The notes: generated from the sequence alone by a model not told the origin. Counted from the stretch's first letter, positions 1-6,278 are shown. The stretch is 10,288 bases of DNA from Aromatoleum sp. (GCA_010365205.1 JAAFGU010000058.1:1-10288), one strand, 5' to 3'. Numbers and translations: made by a program.

Positions 1-480
1 AACAGCCTGTCGGAGTTCGACGGCCTCGAGGAGGAGCGGCGCCTGATGTATGTGGCGATCACGCGCGCCAAGCGTCGCCTTTACCTGACCCACGCGCAAA
101 GCCGGATGCTGCATGGGCAGGTTCGCTACAACATCGCGTCGCGCTTCCTCGATGAATTGCTGCCGGACGTCGTCCAGTGGCTCTCGCCGCGACGGCAGGG
201 GAGGTATGGCGCGGTCGACGTCGACGTGGCGGAGTGGGGCGCCGGCGAGCGCGCCGCGCCGGCATGGGCCGAACCATCGTCGTCACCGGCAGCATCGCGC
301 AGCAAGGCCGGCGACGGCCCCGGCTGGCGAATCGGTCAGAGCGTGCGCCACGCCAAGTTCGGGCTGGGCATCATCATCGACTCGGAGGGCCGCGGCAACG
401 ATGCTCGCGTGCAGGTCAACTTCCGCGAGGCGGGCGTGAAGTGGCTGGCGCTGGAGTATGCGAAGCTTGAGGCGGCGTAA
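1..480 (+). CDS. uvrD: DNA helicase UvrD/PcrA, C-terminal part (5' truncated by window)
   Basis: This is the last 159 residues of a superfamily 1A ATP-dependent DNA helicase, which unwinds DNA 3' to 5' in nucleotide excision and mismatch repair in the cytoplasm. The reading frame is open from base 1. Residues around 9-25 contain helicase motif VI (EEERRLMYVAITRAKRRLYL), with the Arg that contacts ATP. A Pro/Ala/Ser-rich linker follows. The final ~50 residues (GWRIGQSVRHAKFGLGIII through KLEAA) match the Tudor-like C-terminal domain of UvrD/PcrA, which in studied members contacts RNA polymerase. Having both motif VI and this domain favours UvrD/PcrA over Rep or RecB-type helicases. The gene ends in TAA at 478-480. 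Most of the protein, including the Walker A motif, lies left of the window, so only the C-terminus is directly supported. Confidence 0.93.
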   Translation, partial: NSLSEFDGLEEERRLMYVAITRAKRRLYLTHAQSRMLHGQVRYNIASRFLDELLPDVVQWLSPRRQGRYGAVDVDVAEWGAGERAAPAWAEPSSSPAASRSKAGDGPGWRIGQSVRHAKFGLGIIIDSEGRGNDARVQVNFREAGVKWLALEYAKLEAA

Positions 481-584
481 CCGTAGCGGGCGCTTCTCGT
501 TCTGAAGACCATGTCCACTTCCGCATATCGGGAATTGCAGCCGACGCCGTTCCCGATGCCATTTTCCGGCGTCTTGATGCGGGC

Positions 585-613
585 TTGACCGCAACCGACG
601 CGACGCGCAGACT
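585..613 (+). promoter_or_regulatory. Putative promoter of micro-protein 1
   Basis: TTGACC (585-590) matches the sigma-70 -35 consensus at five of six positions. It is followed after 17 bp by CAGACT (608-613), a poor -10. The TTGACC is kept at nearly the same place before all three repeat genes, which is the main support. It would give a very short leader holding only the Shine-Dalgarno AGGGGGG (624-630) before the ATG at 633. Confidence 0.35.
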
Positions 614-632
614 CCGCCGTTTCAGGGGGGAC

Positions 633-803
633 ATGAAAACGATCGCGGCAGTCATAGTGTTCGCCATCGGCATTGCGCCCGCGCATGCTGGAGCGCTGAA
701 ACTGGCGACTTCGGTGCCGACGCTCGACGAAGGGGGCCTGGTCGCCTTGGTCGCGCTCATCGGTGTCGTCGCCGGCTTGGTCGCGCGTCGCCGCAAAAAA
801 TGA
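633..803 (+). CDS. Micro-protein 1: signal peptide plus VPTL-type (IPTL-CTERM-like) C-terminal sorting signal
   Basis: The product is 56 residues. Residues 1-19 form a signal peptide (MKTIAAVIV core, ending AHA) with an expected cut before Gly20. A short core (GALKLATS) follows, then VPTLDEGGL at 28-36, a hydrophobic segment to about residue 51, and the basic tail ARRRKK. The VPTL motif, single hydrophobic span and Arg/Lys tail fit the IPTL-CTERM class of exosortase signals (XrtH is the enzyme known for that class), but the usual SEWG is DEGG here. I recall NCBI using 'midcut-by-XrtH' for short proteins of this layout; I could not check this. Double processing would leave only about 8-13 residues. 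ATG 633 is chosen because AGGGGGG lies just upstream and the start aligns with both paralogues; an in-frame TTG at 585 would bury the signal peptide. Confidence 0.82.
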   Translation: MKTIAAVIVFAIGIAPAHAGALKLATSVPTLDEGGLVALVALIGVVAGLVARRRKK

Positions 804-871
804 TTTTGCCGGTATCGAGATCAGCGGCCCAGGCGGTTCCCGACGCCGTTTGGCCGCGGTCCGTCGCCCGG

Positions 872-877
872 TTGACC
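872..877 (+). promoter_or_regulatory. Putative -35 box of micro-protein 2
   Basis: TTGACC lies 45 bp before the ATG at 917, as in the other two repeat units. No convincing -10 is seen 16-18 bp downstream, where the sequence reads TGCATC, so this copy is supported only by position and conservation. Confidence 0.25.
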
Positions 878-916
878 GCGCCCGGTGCGCAGATTGCATC
901 ATTCCAGGAGGGGAAG

Positions 917-1087
917 ATGAAAACGATCGCCGCAGTCATAGTGTTGGCTATCGGCATCGCGCCCGCGTATGCCGGAAAACAGGTGCTGGTGAGCTCGGTG
1001 CCGATGCTCGACGAAGGGGGCCTGATCGCCTTGATCGCGGTCATCGGAGTCGTCGCCGGTCTGGTTGCGCGTCGCCGCAAGAAGTGA
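917..1087 (+). CDS. Micro-protein 2: paralogue with signal peptide and VPML-type sorting signal
   Basis: A 56-residue paralogue, equal in length to its neighbours and alignable without gaps. The signal peptide (1-19, ending AYA) and the C-terminal part (LDEGGL, hydrophobic span, ARRRKK) are nearly identical to copy 1. The central core differs: GKQVLVSS, followed by VPML instead of VPTL. The strongest ribosome-binding site of the three (AGGAGGGG, 906-913) precedes the ATG, which fixes the start. Expected fate is export through Sec, transient anchoring by the C-terminal helix, and cleavage at the VPxL region by an exosortase encoded elsewhere. The function of the released peptide is unknown; surface peptide, signal or bacteriocin-like roles are all open. 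Confidence 0.82.
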   Translation: MKTIAAVIVLAIGIAPAYAGKQVLVSSVPMLDEGGLIALIAVIGVVAGLVARRRKK

Positions 1088-1155
1088 TGTTACCGGCATC
1101 GAGATCCGCAGCTGACGCGGGTCTCGACGCCGTTTTCGCGCGTCCTGGTGCCGGC

Positions 1156-1184
1156 TTGACCGCATCCGACCCGACGCACAGACT
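1156..1184 (+). promoter_or_regulatory. Putative promoter of micro-protein 3
   Basis: TTGACC (1156-1161), a 17 bp spacer, then CAGACT (1179-1184). This is the same pair with the same spacing as before micro-protein 1, ending 22 bp before the ATG. The -10 match is weak, so conservation between units is the main support. Confidence 0.35.
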
Positions 1185-1206
1185 TTACCGGCCCACGGGG
1201 GAAAAC

Positions 1207-1377
1207 ATGAAAACGATCGCCGCAATCGCATTGTTCGCCATCGGCATCGCGCCCGCGCATGCGGGAATGCTCCAGTTGGTGCCTTCGGTGCCGACGCTCG
1301 ACGATGGGGGACTGATCGCCTTGATCGCGCTCATCGGGGTCGTCGGCGGCCTGGTCGCGCGTCGCCGCAGGAAGTGA
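1207..1377 (+). CDS. Micro-protein 3: paralogue with signal peptide and VPTL-type sorting signal
   Basis: The third 56-residue copy and the most diverged. The signal peptide (1-19) has IALF where the others have VIVF or VIVL, and ends AHA. The core is GMLQLVPS, then VPTLDDGGL, a hydrophobic span with VVGG instead of VVAG, and the tail ARRRRK. The Shine-Dalgarno is GGGGG (1197-1201) before the ATG. The frame is open further upstream to about 763, but that extension reads through unit 2 in a different frame and would destroy the signal peptide. The TGA at 1375-1377 is 37 bp before the proposed start of the hydroxylase gene on the same strand, so co-transcription with it is possible. Confidence 0.8.
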   Translation: MKTIAAIALFAIGIAPAHAGMLQLVPSVPTLDDGGLIALIALIGVVGGLVARRRRK

Positions 1378-1414
1378 CGCAGCAGCCCGGGCTCGCGGCG
1401 CGGGCCCGACGCGT

Positions 1415-2299
1415 TTGACCGCCGAGTTGACCGGGCACGCGCTGGTCCTGCTGCGGATCGGGTATGTCGGCGGCTTTATCGGCGTATTCGCGTTCCTGGC
1501 GTTGTGGGAAGACGGGCATCCCCTCGCGGGCCTTTCTTCCTCACGTCCGTCCTCAGCCGCTTCTCCAACCGCGGCGTCATTTGCGCCTTCAGTTCCGTTC
1601 TCCCGCCGGCGCCACATGGCCAGAAATGCCGGTCTGTTCGTGGCCACTCTCGCGTTCGTCTACGCGTTCGCCCTGAGCTGGCAACCGGCGGGGGTCGCCA
1701 CGCTGCCCGGGTTTCCGCCCGGATTGCTCGATCGGTTCAGGCTTCCACTCGTCGTGCTGCTGGCCGTGGGTTTCATCGTCGCCGACCTCGCCGAATATCT
1801 GTACCACCGCCTGTGCCACCGCTGGCGGTGGCTGTGGCTCATCCACGCCGTCCATCATTCCGATCCGGACCTCGACGTGACGACGAGTCTGCGATTTCAT
1901 CCGTTCGAAACGGCGCTGGAGACGCTGCTGAGGATGGCGGTGTTTCTGCTGCTCGGCATCCCGTTGTGGATCGAGGTCGTCCGGGCGGTGATTCTGAATC
2001 CGGTGAACCTGATGCAGCATGCGAACGTTGCCTACCCGCGCTGGGTCGAGCGCCGCCTGCAGTGGCTCGTCGTCACGCCGGCATTGCATCGCCTGCACCA
2101 CTCGCCGGTCGAGGCCGAGACCAATTCGAACTTCGGCCCCGGCCTTTCGGTCTGGGACCGCGTGTTCGGAACGTTCCGCCGCCCGGATCAGGATCGTCCG
2201 CAGCGCTATGGCCTGCTGAGGCTCGACGACGATTCGTGGCAAACGGTAAGGGGCATGCTGCAGACGCCGTTCAAGGCCCGGCACATCCGCACGCTCTAG
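1415..2299 (+). CDS. Sterol desaturase / fatty acid hydroxylase family membrane protein
   Basis: A 294-residue integral membrane protein of the di-iron hydroxylase superfamily (PF04116 type), which uses histidine clusters to bind two irons and activate oxygen for lipid hydroxylation or desaturation. The clusters are visible: HRLCH (131-135), HAVHH (144-148), H162 in FHP, H202, and HRLHH (225-229). Hydrophobic segments lie near 10-30, 72-88, 110-128 and 172-196. The substrate cannot be told. The TTG start at 1415 is uncertain: no clear Shine-Dalgarno precedes it, and another in-frame TTG lies at 1427. Residues ~40-62 are a Ser/Ala/Pro-rich stretch that looks inserted between the first helix and the RRRHMARN segment where relatives are normally compact. 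The gene sits 37 bp after micro-protein 3 and ends 16 bp from the convergent monooxygenase gene. Confidence 0.88.
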   Translation: MTAELTGHALVLLRIGYVGGFIGVFAFLALWEDGHPLAGLSSSRPSSAASPTAASFAPSVPFSRRRHMARNAGLFVATLAFVYAFALSWQPAGVATLPGFPPGLLDRFRLPLVVLLAVGFIVADLAEYLYHRLCHRWRWLWLIHAVHHSDPDLDVTTSLRFHPFETALETLLRMAVFLLLGIPLWIEVVRAVILNPVNLMQHANVAYPRWVERRLQWLVVTPALHRLHHSPVEAETNSNFGPGLSVWDRVFGTFRRPDQDRPQRYGLLRLDDDSWQTVRGMLQTPFKARHIRTL

Positions 2300-2315
2300 C
2301 GCGCCCCGGTGTTCG

Positions 2316-3341
2316 CTACGCCGCTCGATCGCCGTTCGGCGCTCGCAGCCCAAACGCCTTCGCCAGCAACTCGTAGGAGCGCCGCCGCGCCGCCGGATCG
2401 TAGGTCCACGTGTTGATGACGATTTCATCGAGTTCGAGCCGCCGCGCCAGCGCGGTGAGCCGGACGGCGACTTCCTCCGCAGTCCCGACGAACGCCTTGC
2501 GGCGCAACTCGCCGATCCGCGCGCGTTCGGCATCCGTGTACGGATGTGCCGCGGCGCGCTCGGGGGACACCAGCGGATGGCGCAGGCCCTGCTCGAAGCC
2601 GATGCGCCAGTATTCACGCGTCATCAAGAGCCGCATCGCCTCGCTTTCCGTTTCGGCGGCCACCGCCCACACGCAAATCGTGGCGATCGGCGACGGATAA
2701 CGCGGACTGGGTCGATAGTTGTTGCGATACAGTTCGAGAGCCTCTTCGACGCCCTGGCCGTCGCTGAAGAAATACGCGAACGCATACGGCAGGCCGAAAT
2801 GGGCGGCGAGCTGCGCCCCGTAGTCGGAGCTGCCGAGAATCCAGATCTCGGGGCTGGTCGGGCCCTGCGGATGCGCGGCGACTTTCCGGAACGGGTGGTC
2901 GTCCGGCAGCGCAGTTCCCGCGAGCCAGATTTGCAGATCCTGCACCTGCTGCGGAAACTCGTCGGCGGCATTCGCATGCGGATTCAGCGCGTAGGCGGTC
3001 AGCCGGTCCGATCCCGGTGCGCGGCCCACGCCCAGGTCGATGCGCCCCGGAGCGATTGCTTCGAGCACCCGGAACTGTTCGGCGACCTTGAGCGCCGAAT
3101 AGTGCGGCAGCATGACGCCTGCGCTGCCGACGCGGATGCGCCGCGTCGTCGCAGCGATGGCGGACATCAGAATCTCGGGCGCGGTGCCGACGATGCTCGC
3201 GCTATTGTGATGCTCCGAGACCCAATAGCGGTGGTACCCCAGCGCGTCGCACCGCTGTGCCAATGCGAGCGACTCGCGAATCGCGCTGTCCTGCGTCCGG
3301 CCATCCGCCGCCGTGGACTGATCGAGAACCGACCACCTCAT
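2316..3341 (-). CDS. Luciferase-like (LLM class) flavin-dependent oxidoreductase
   Basis: A 341-residue cytoplasmic (beta/alpha)8-barrel protein of the bacterial luciferase-like monooxygenase superfamily, whose members use reduced flavin and oxygen to oxidise small substrates. Family signatures are LSVLDQS-like WSVLDQS at the N-terminus, YHRYWVSEHHN (36-46), RIRVGSAGVMLPHYS (68-82) and RIDLGVGRAPGSD (100-112). These resemble the MsnO8-type subgroup. The start at 3341 is chosen because AAGGA lies six bases upstream and MRWSVLDQS matches the family N-terminus; the open frame reaches 3419 but that extension looks noncoding. It lies 88 bp downstream of oligopeptidase B on the same strand, so they may share a transcript. 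The physiological substrate is unknown. Confidence 0.9.
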   Translation of the reverse strand: MRWSVLDQSTAADGRTQDSAIRESLALAQRCDALGYHRYWVSEHHNSASIVGTAPEILMSAIAATTRRIRVGSAGVMLPHYSALKVAEQFRVLEAIAPGRIDLGVGRAPGSDRLTAYALNPHANAADEFPQQVQDLQIWLAGTALPDDHPFRKVAAHPQGPTSPEIWILGSSDYGAQLAAHFGLPYAFAYFFSDGQGVEEALELYRNNYRPSPRYPSPIATICVWAVAAETESEAMRLLMTREYWRIGFEQGLRHPLVSPERAAAHPYTDAERARIGELRRKAFVGTAEEVAVRLTALARRLELDEIVINTWTYDPAARRRSYELLAKAFGLRAPNGDRAA

Positions 3342-3429
3342 CCGGCATCCTTCGTCGACCGACCATGGCGCCGCGCTGGGTACATGCGATCTCCGAATGG
3401 CGGGCGATCTCCGAAACAATACGCTCGCT

Positions 3430-5550
3430 TCATTCGGTCACGCCCAGGAGATCGAGCACAAACGCGAATTCCTCCGCCACTTCGCGCAATTGCTGGAAGC
3501 GGCCCGATTTGCCGCCGTGGCCGGCCTCCATGTTGATCTTGAACAGCAGCGGGTTGCGATCCGTCTTCATGGCGCGCAGCTTGGCTACCCATTTGGCCGG
3601 CTCGAAATACTGCACCTGGGAGTCGTGCAGTCCGGTGGCGACGAACAGCGCCGGATAGGCCTGCTTGGCCACGTTGTCGTACGGGGAGTACGAGAGCATG
3701 TAGTCGTGGAACGCCTTTTTCCGGGGATCGCCCCATTCATCGAATTCGGTCGTCGTGAGCGGGATGCTGTGGTCCAGCATCGTCGTCACCACGTCGACGA
3801 ACGGAACACGCGCGATCACGCCGCGATAGAGATCGGGCCGCATGTTGACGATCGCGCCCATCAGCAAGCCGCCTGCGCTGCCGCCCTGCGCGAACACCTT
3901 GTCCTTCGCGCCGTAGCCTTTCGCGACCAGCGCTTCGGTGACGTCGATGAAATCGTTGAACGAGTTCTTCTTGTCGAGCTTCTTGCCGGTCTCGTACCAG
4001 GCGCGGCCCATCTCCTCGCCGCCGCGGATGTGGGCGATGGCGAAGACGAAACCGCGATCGAGCAGCGACACCACCGACGAACGAAAGCCGGGGTCCATCG
4101 CGAAGCCGTACGATCCGTAGGCGTACTGGAACAGCGGCGCCGTGCCGTTCCTGCGAAAGCCCTTCCGGTAGACCAGCGACACCGGCACGTTGGCGCCGTC
4201 GCGCGCCTTGACCCAGACGCGCTCGGTGACGTAGCGTCGCGCGTCGAATTCACCCAGCACCGGCTGGCGCTTCAGCAGCTTCTTCCTGCCGGTCGTCATG
4301 TCGAGTTCATAGACGCTGGCCGGCGTGGTCAGCGACGTGTAGTGGTAGCGCAGCACGTCGGTGTCCTGCTCGGGATTGGCGCCGAGCGACGCGGTGTAGG
4401 CGGGCTCGTCCGACTCGATGTAGCTCGCCTTCGCGAGTTGCGCCGTCTTCCCTTTCCAGGGGACTACCCGCAGGCGGCGCAGGCCGTCGCTGCGCTCGTC
4501 GATGACGAAGTGCCGCGTGAAGAGGGCGAAGCCGTTGATGTACACCGCTTTGCTGTGCGCGACGAACGGTTTCCAGCGCGCGCGGTCGCCGATGTCCGCT
4601 TCGGCCACGCGCATCAGCTTGTAGTTCGGCGCGTCCCAGTCGGTGCTGACGATCCACGTGCCGCCGATGTGGTCGGCGCCGTAATGGAATTTGTGGCGGC
4701 GCCTGGCAAAGACGCGCCAGCGGCCGGCCGGGTTGTCCGCGGGCAGCACCCGCATCTCGTCGGACTCGGTGCTGGACATCGAGATGACCAGATATCGGTC
4801 CGAGCCTGTCTTGTCGACGTCGAGATAAAAGCTGTCGTCCTTCTCGTCGTAGACGATGGCATCGGACGCTGGATCGGTGCCGAGCACGTGGCGCTTGACG
4901 CGCTTGGTCAGCAGCGTGACCGGATCGTTTTCGACATAGAACAGCGTCTTGTTGTCGGCGGCCCAGACCACGCCGTCGCTGGCCCCCGGAATCGCGTCCG
5001 GGAAGGTCTCGCCGGTTGCCAGATTCCTGAAACGCACCGTGTACTGCCGGCGGCCGGACGTGTCTTCCGTGTAGGCGAGGAGTTGCTCGTCGGTGCTGAT
5101 GTCCCAGCCGCCGATCTGGTAATAGTCCCTGCCGGTGGCGAGCGCGTTGACGTCGAGCATGATCTCTTCGCGCGCTTTCAACGAGCCGCGCTTGCGCGCG
5201 TGAATCGCGTATTCCTTCCCCTCCTCGTAGCGCGTGTAGTACCAGTACGAGTCCTTCTTCGACGGGACGCTGGCGTCGTCTTCCTTGATCCGGCCGCGGA
5301 TCTCGGCAAACAGCTTGTCCTCGAGCGGTTTGTAACGCGCTGCATACTGACGGAAGTACGCATTCTCCGCGTTCAGGTAGTCGAGCACCTCGGCGTTCTG
5401 GCGGCTGTCGTCGCGCAACCAGTAGTAGTCGTCGCTGCGCGTGCCGTGCGGCGACTTGACTTTGTGCGGCTTGACCTTGGCGAGCGGCGGGGCGAGGACA
5501 GCTGAAGTGGCAACTGAAGTGGCAACTGAAGTGGGCTTGGCGTGGCTCAT
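3430..5550 (-). CDS. ptrB: Oligopeptidase B (protease II), S9A serine peptidase
   Basis: A 706-residue cytoplasmic serine peptidase that cuts short peptides after Arg/Lys. An N-terminal beta-propeller, which limits substrate size, precedes a C-terminal alpha/beta-hydrolase domain. The catalytic Ser558 is in GGSAGG, Asp643 in GLHDSQ and His678 in EAGHGG. Their spacing (85 and 35) equals that of E. coli protease II (S532, D617, H652, from memory). Of the two acidic residues that recognise the basic P1 side chain, the first is kept (Glu602) and the second is Asp604 instead of Glu, in TEFDEWG. The enzyme is about 20 residues longer than E. coli PtrB at the N-terminus, where TSVATSVATSA is encoded by a 12 bp repeat. 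The ATG at 5550 has a pyrimidine-rich upstream region and no clear Shine-Dalgarno, so the start is likely but not certain. There is no signal peptide. Confidence 0.93.
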   Translation of the reverse strand: MSHAKPTSVATSVATSAVLAPPLAKVKPHKVKSPHGTRSDDYYWLRDDSRQNAEVLDYLNAENAYFRQYAARYKPLEDKLFAEIRGRIKEDDASVPSKKDSYWYYTRYEEGKEYAIHARKRGSLKAREEIMLDVNALATGRDYYQIGGWDISTDEQLLAYTEDTSGRRQYTVRFRNLATGETFPDAIPGASDGVVWAADNKTLFYVENDPVTLLTKRVKRHVLGTDPASDAIVYDEKDDSFYLDVDKTGSDRYLVISMSSTESDEMRVLPADNPAGRWRVFARRRHKFHYGADHIGGTWIVSTDWDAPNYKLMRVAEADIGDRARWKPFVAHSKAVYINGFALFTRHFVIDERSDGLRRLRVVPWKGKTAQLAKASYIESDEPAYTASLGANPEQDTDVLRYHYTSLTTPASVYELDMTTGRKKLLKRQPVLGEFDARRYVTERVWVKARDGANVPVSLVYRKGFRRNGTAPLFQYAYGSYGFAMDPGFRSSVVSLLDRGFVFAIAHIRGGEEMGRAWYETGKKLDKKNSFNDFIDVTEALVAKGYGAKDKVFAQGGSAGGLLMGAIVNMRPDLYRGVIARVPFVDVVTTMLDHSIPLTTTEFDEWGDPRKKAFHDYMLSYSPYDNVAKQAYPALFVATGLHDSQVQYFEPAKWVAKLRAMKTDRNPLLFKINMEAGHGGKSGRFQQLREVAEEFAFVLDLLGVTE
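5500..5535. repeat. Three 12 bp tandem repeats inside the oligopeptidase B N-terminus
   Basis: On the plus strand the units are AGCTGAAGTGGC, AACTGAAGTGGC and AACTGAAGTGGG. They encode the repeated Thr-Ser-Val-Ala residues near residues 7-17 of oligopeptidase B. Each unit is four codons, so copy-number change would keep the frame. Confidence 0.85.
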
Positions 5551-5671
5551 GGAGGAAATCGATAGTGTGGGGAGACGATCGCGCAGCAGATGACGGCGCC
5601 GGCGGCGTCGGCGGCGAGACGGGGGGCGGCAGTCGGCCTGTCTCGGTCGCCGGCACCCGAGCCCGAATCCG

Positions 5672-5938
5672 TCAACGCCGCGTGGACTTCCGCAGGGCGG
5701 GATTGACGCGGTCGATGTCGGCCTGAACCTGCGCGCGACCCCGCTCGTAGACGATCTCGCGTCCCGACACGCTGCCCGAGTACGCCAGCGCATTGCGCGT
5801 CGGCGTCAGATCGCAGCGAACGCTGTGGACGCCTTCGCCAAGCACGACCGTTATCCGGTCGGCCCGCTTGTGCAGGACGACGACGTCCATCGTTTGTCCG
5901 CTTTCGGTCGCTCGCACCGTAATTTTTTCCGCATCCAT
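5672..5938 (-). CDS. Conserved-looking hypothetical protein, 88 residues
   Basis: I do not recognise a named family with certainty. The product (starting MDAEKITVRATESGQTM) is a small soluble protein with alternating beta-strand-like stretches: ITVRA, MDVVVLHKR, ITVVLGEGVHSVRCDL, REIVYER. A charged helical end follows (RAQVQADIDRVNPALRK). There is no signal peptide or membrane segment. The start at 5938 is chosen because upstream codons in this frame look noncoding (Cys- and Arg-rich), and GGAG lies about ten bases before the ATG. It is 121 bp upstream of oligopeptidase B on the same strand, so it could be co-transcribed. The clean composition and the contrast with the noncoding extension support a real gene; the function is unknown. 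Confidence 0.72.
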   Translation of the reverse strand: MDAEKITVRATESGQTMDVVVLHKRADRITVVLGEGVHSVRCDLTPTRNALAYSGSVSGREIVYERGRAQVQADIDRVNPALRKSTRR

Positions 5939-6074
5939 GAGATCTCGGCTCCGTCTGATCACTGCGACTGCGTGCAAATGGAAAGGAAACACTCCCAGGC
6001 AACGCTGCGTCGGCAGCAGCGCGCAATCGCTGGCGCAAGCCGCTGCCCGCATGCTGATGCAACCCGCGGAACGG

Positions 6075-6278
6075 CTAGAAATCCAGCAGGAAGGGCGCCA
6101 CGGCCAGCGCGCCGCCGACGACGCAAAGCCACAGAATGCTGTCCACGAAGTAAGGATAGATGCACAGTAACAGGCCGGCAACGATCGGTGCGAATTTGGT
6201 CTGCCGTTTCCCGTAGACCATGTAAGCCATCCCGAGCGCGCCGGCGACGATGCCGATGACGAGGCTATTCACCGGCAT
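6075..6278 (-). CDS. Small membrane protein, 67 residues, three predicted helices
   Basis: A very hydrophobic small inner-membrane protein. Helices are likely at 5-23 (SLVIGIVAGALGMAYMVYG), 29-45 (FAPIVAGLLLCIYPYFV) and 47-65. A short basic loop, GKRQTK, lies between the first two. The GxxxGMAYMVYGKRQ pattern, followed by a proline/tyrosine-containing second helix, resembles a widespread small proteobacterial family that is usually left hypothetical, sometimes labelled 'amino acid transport protein' without good evidence. The ATG at 6276-6278 lacks a strong Shine-Dalgarno. It lies between two other small genes on the same strand, with gaps of 136 and 150 bp. Confidence 0.75.
   Translation of the reverse strand: MPVNSLVIGIVAGALGMAYMVYGKRQTKFAPIVAGLLLCIYPYFVDSILWLCVVGGALAVAPFLLDF

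Larger units (their letters stand above)
517..1377 (+). repeat. Three tandem ~285-290 bp units, each with one micro-protein gene
   Basis: Three diverged direct repeats run about 517-803, 804-1087 and 1088-1377. Start codons are 284 and 290 bp apart. Homology covers the leader DNA as well as the genes: each leader has a block like TATCGAGATC, then a CGACGCCG-type block, then TTGACCGC 45-51 bp before the ATG. The coding parts are the most similar, especially the first ~57 bases and the last ~80. The left boundary of unit 1 is approximate because its leader is the most diverged. A fourth TTGACCGC-like match at 1415-1422, just after unit 3, may be the remnant of another unit edge. Tandem duplication of a whole promoter-plus-gene unit, followed by divergence, is the simplest explanation. 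Confidence 0.85.

Noticed and set aside
585..632. Earlier TTG start for micro-protein 1
   Set aside because: It would put 16 mostly polar residues before the signal peptide, ignores the Shine-Dalgarno at 624-630, and is not matched in the paralogues. The TTG is better read as part of the -35 box.
763..1206. Upstream extension of the micro-protein 3 frame
   Set aside because: It reads unit 2 out of frame and gives Arg-rich sequence; the ATG at 1207 aligns with the other copies and has its own ribosome-binding site.
517..1377. CRISPR array
   Set aside because: The repeat units are ~290 bp and protein-coding, with no short identical repeats or spacers.
2544..3536. A 330-codon plus-strand open frame opposite the flavin monooxygenase
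   Set aside because: Low-information Arg-rich translation with no motif; the minus-strand gene has clear family signatures.
3397..5505. A 702-codon open frame on the plus strand opposite oligopeptidase B
   Set aside because: It is a composition shadow: Arg/Val/Ala/Asp-rich with no domain, while the minus strand shows an exact catalytic triad and full family similarity.
5612..5652. Inverted repeat CGAGAC/GTCTCG between the 88-residue gene and oligopeptidase B
   Set aside because: Six base pairs with a 19-base loop and a bulged extension in GC-rich DNA; expected by chance.
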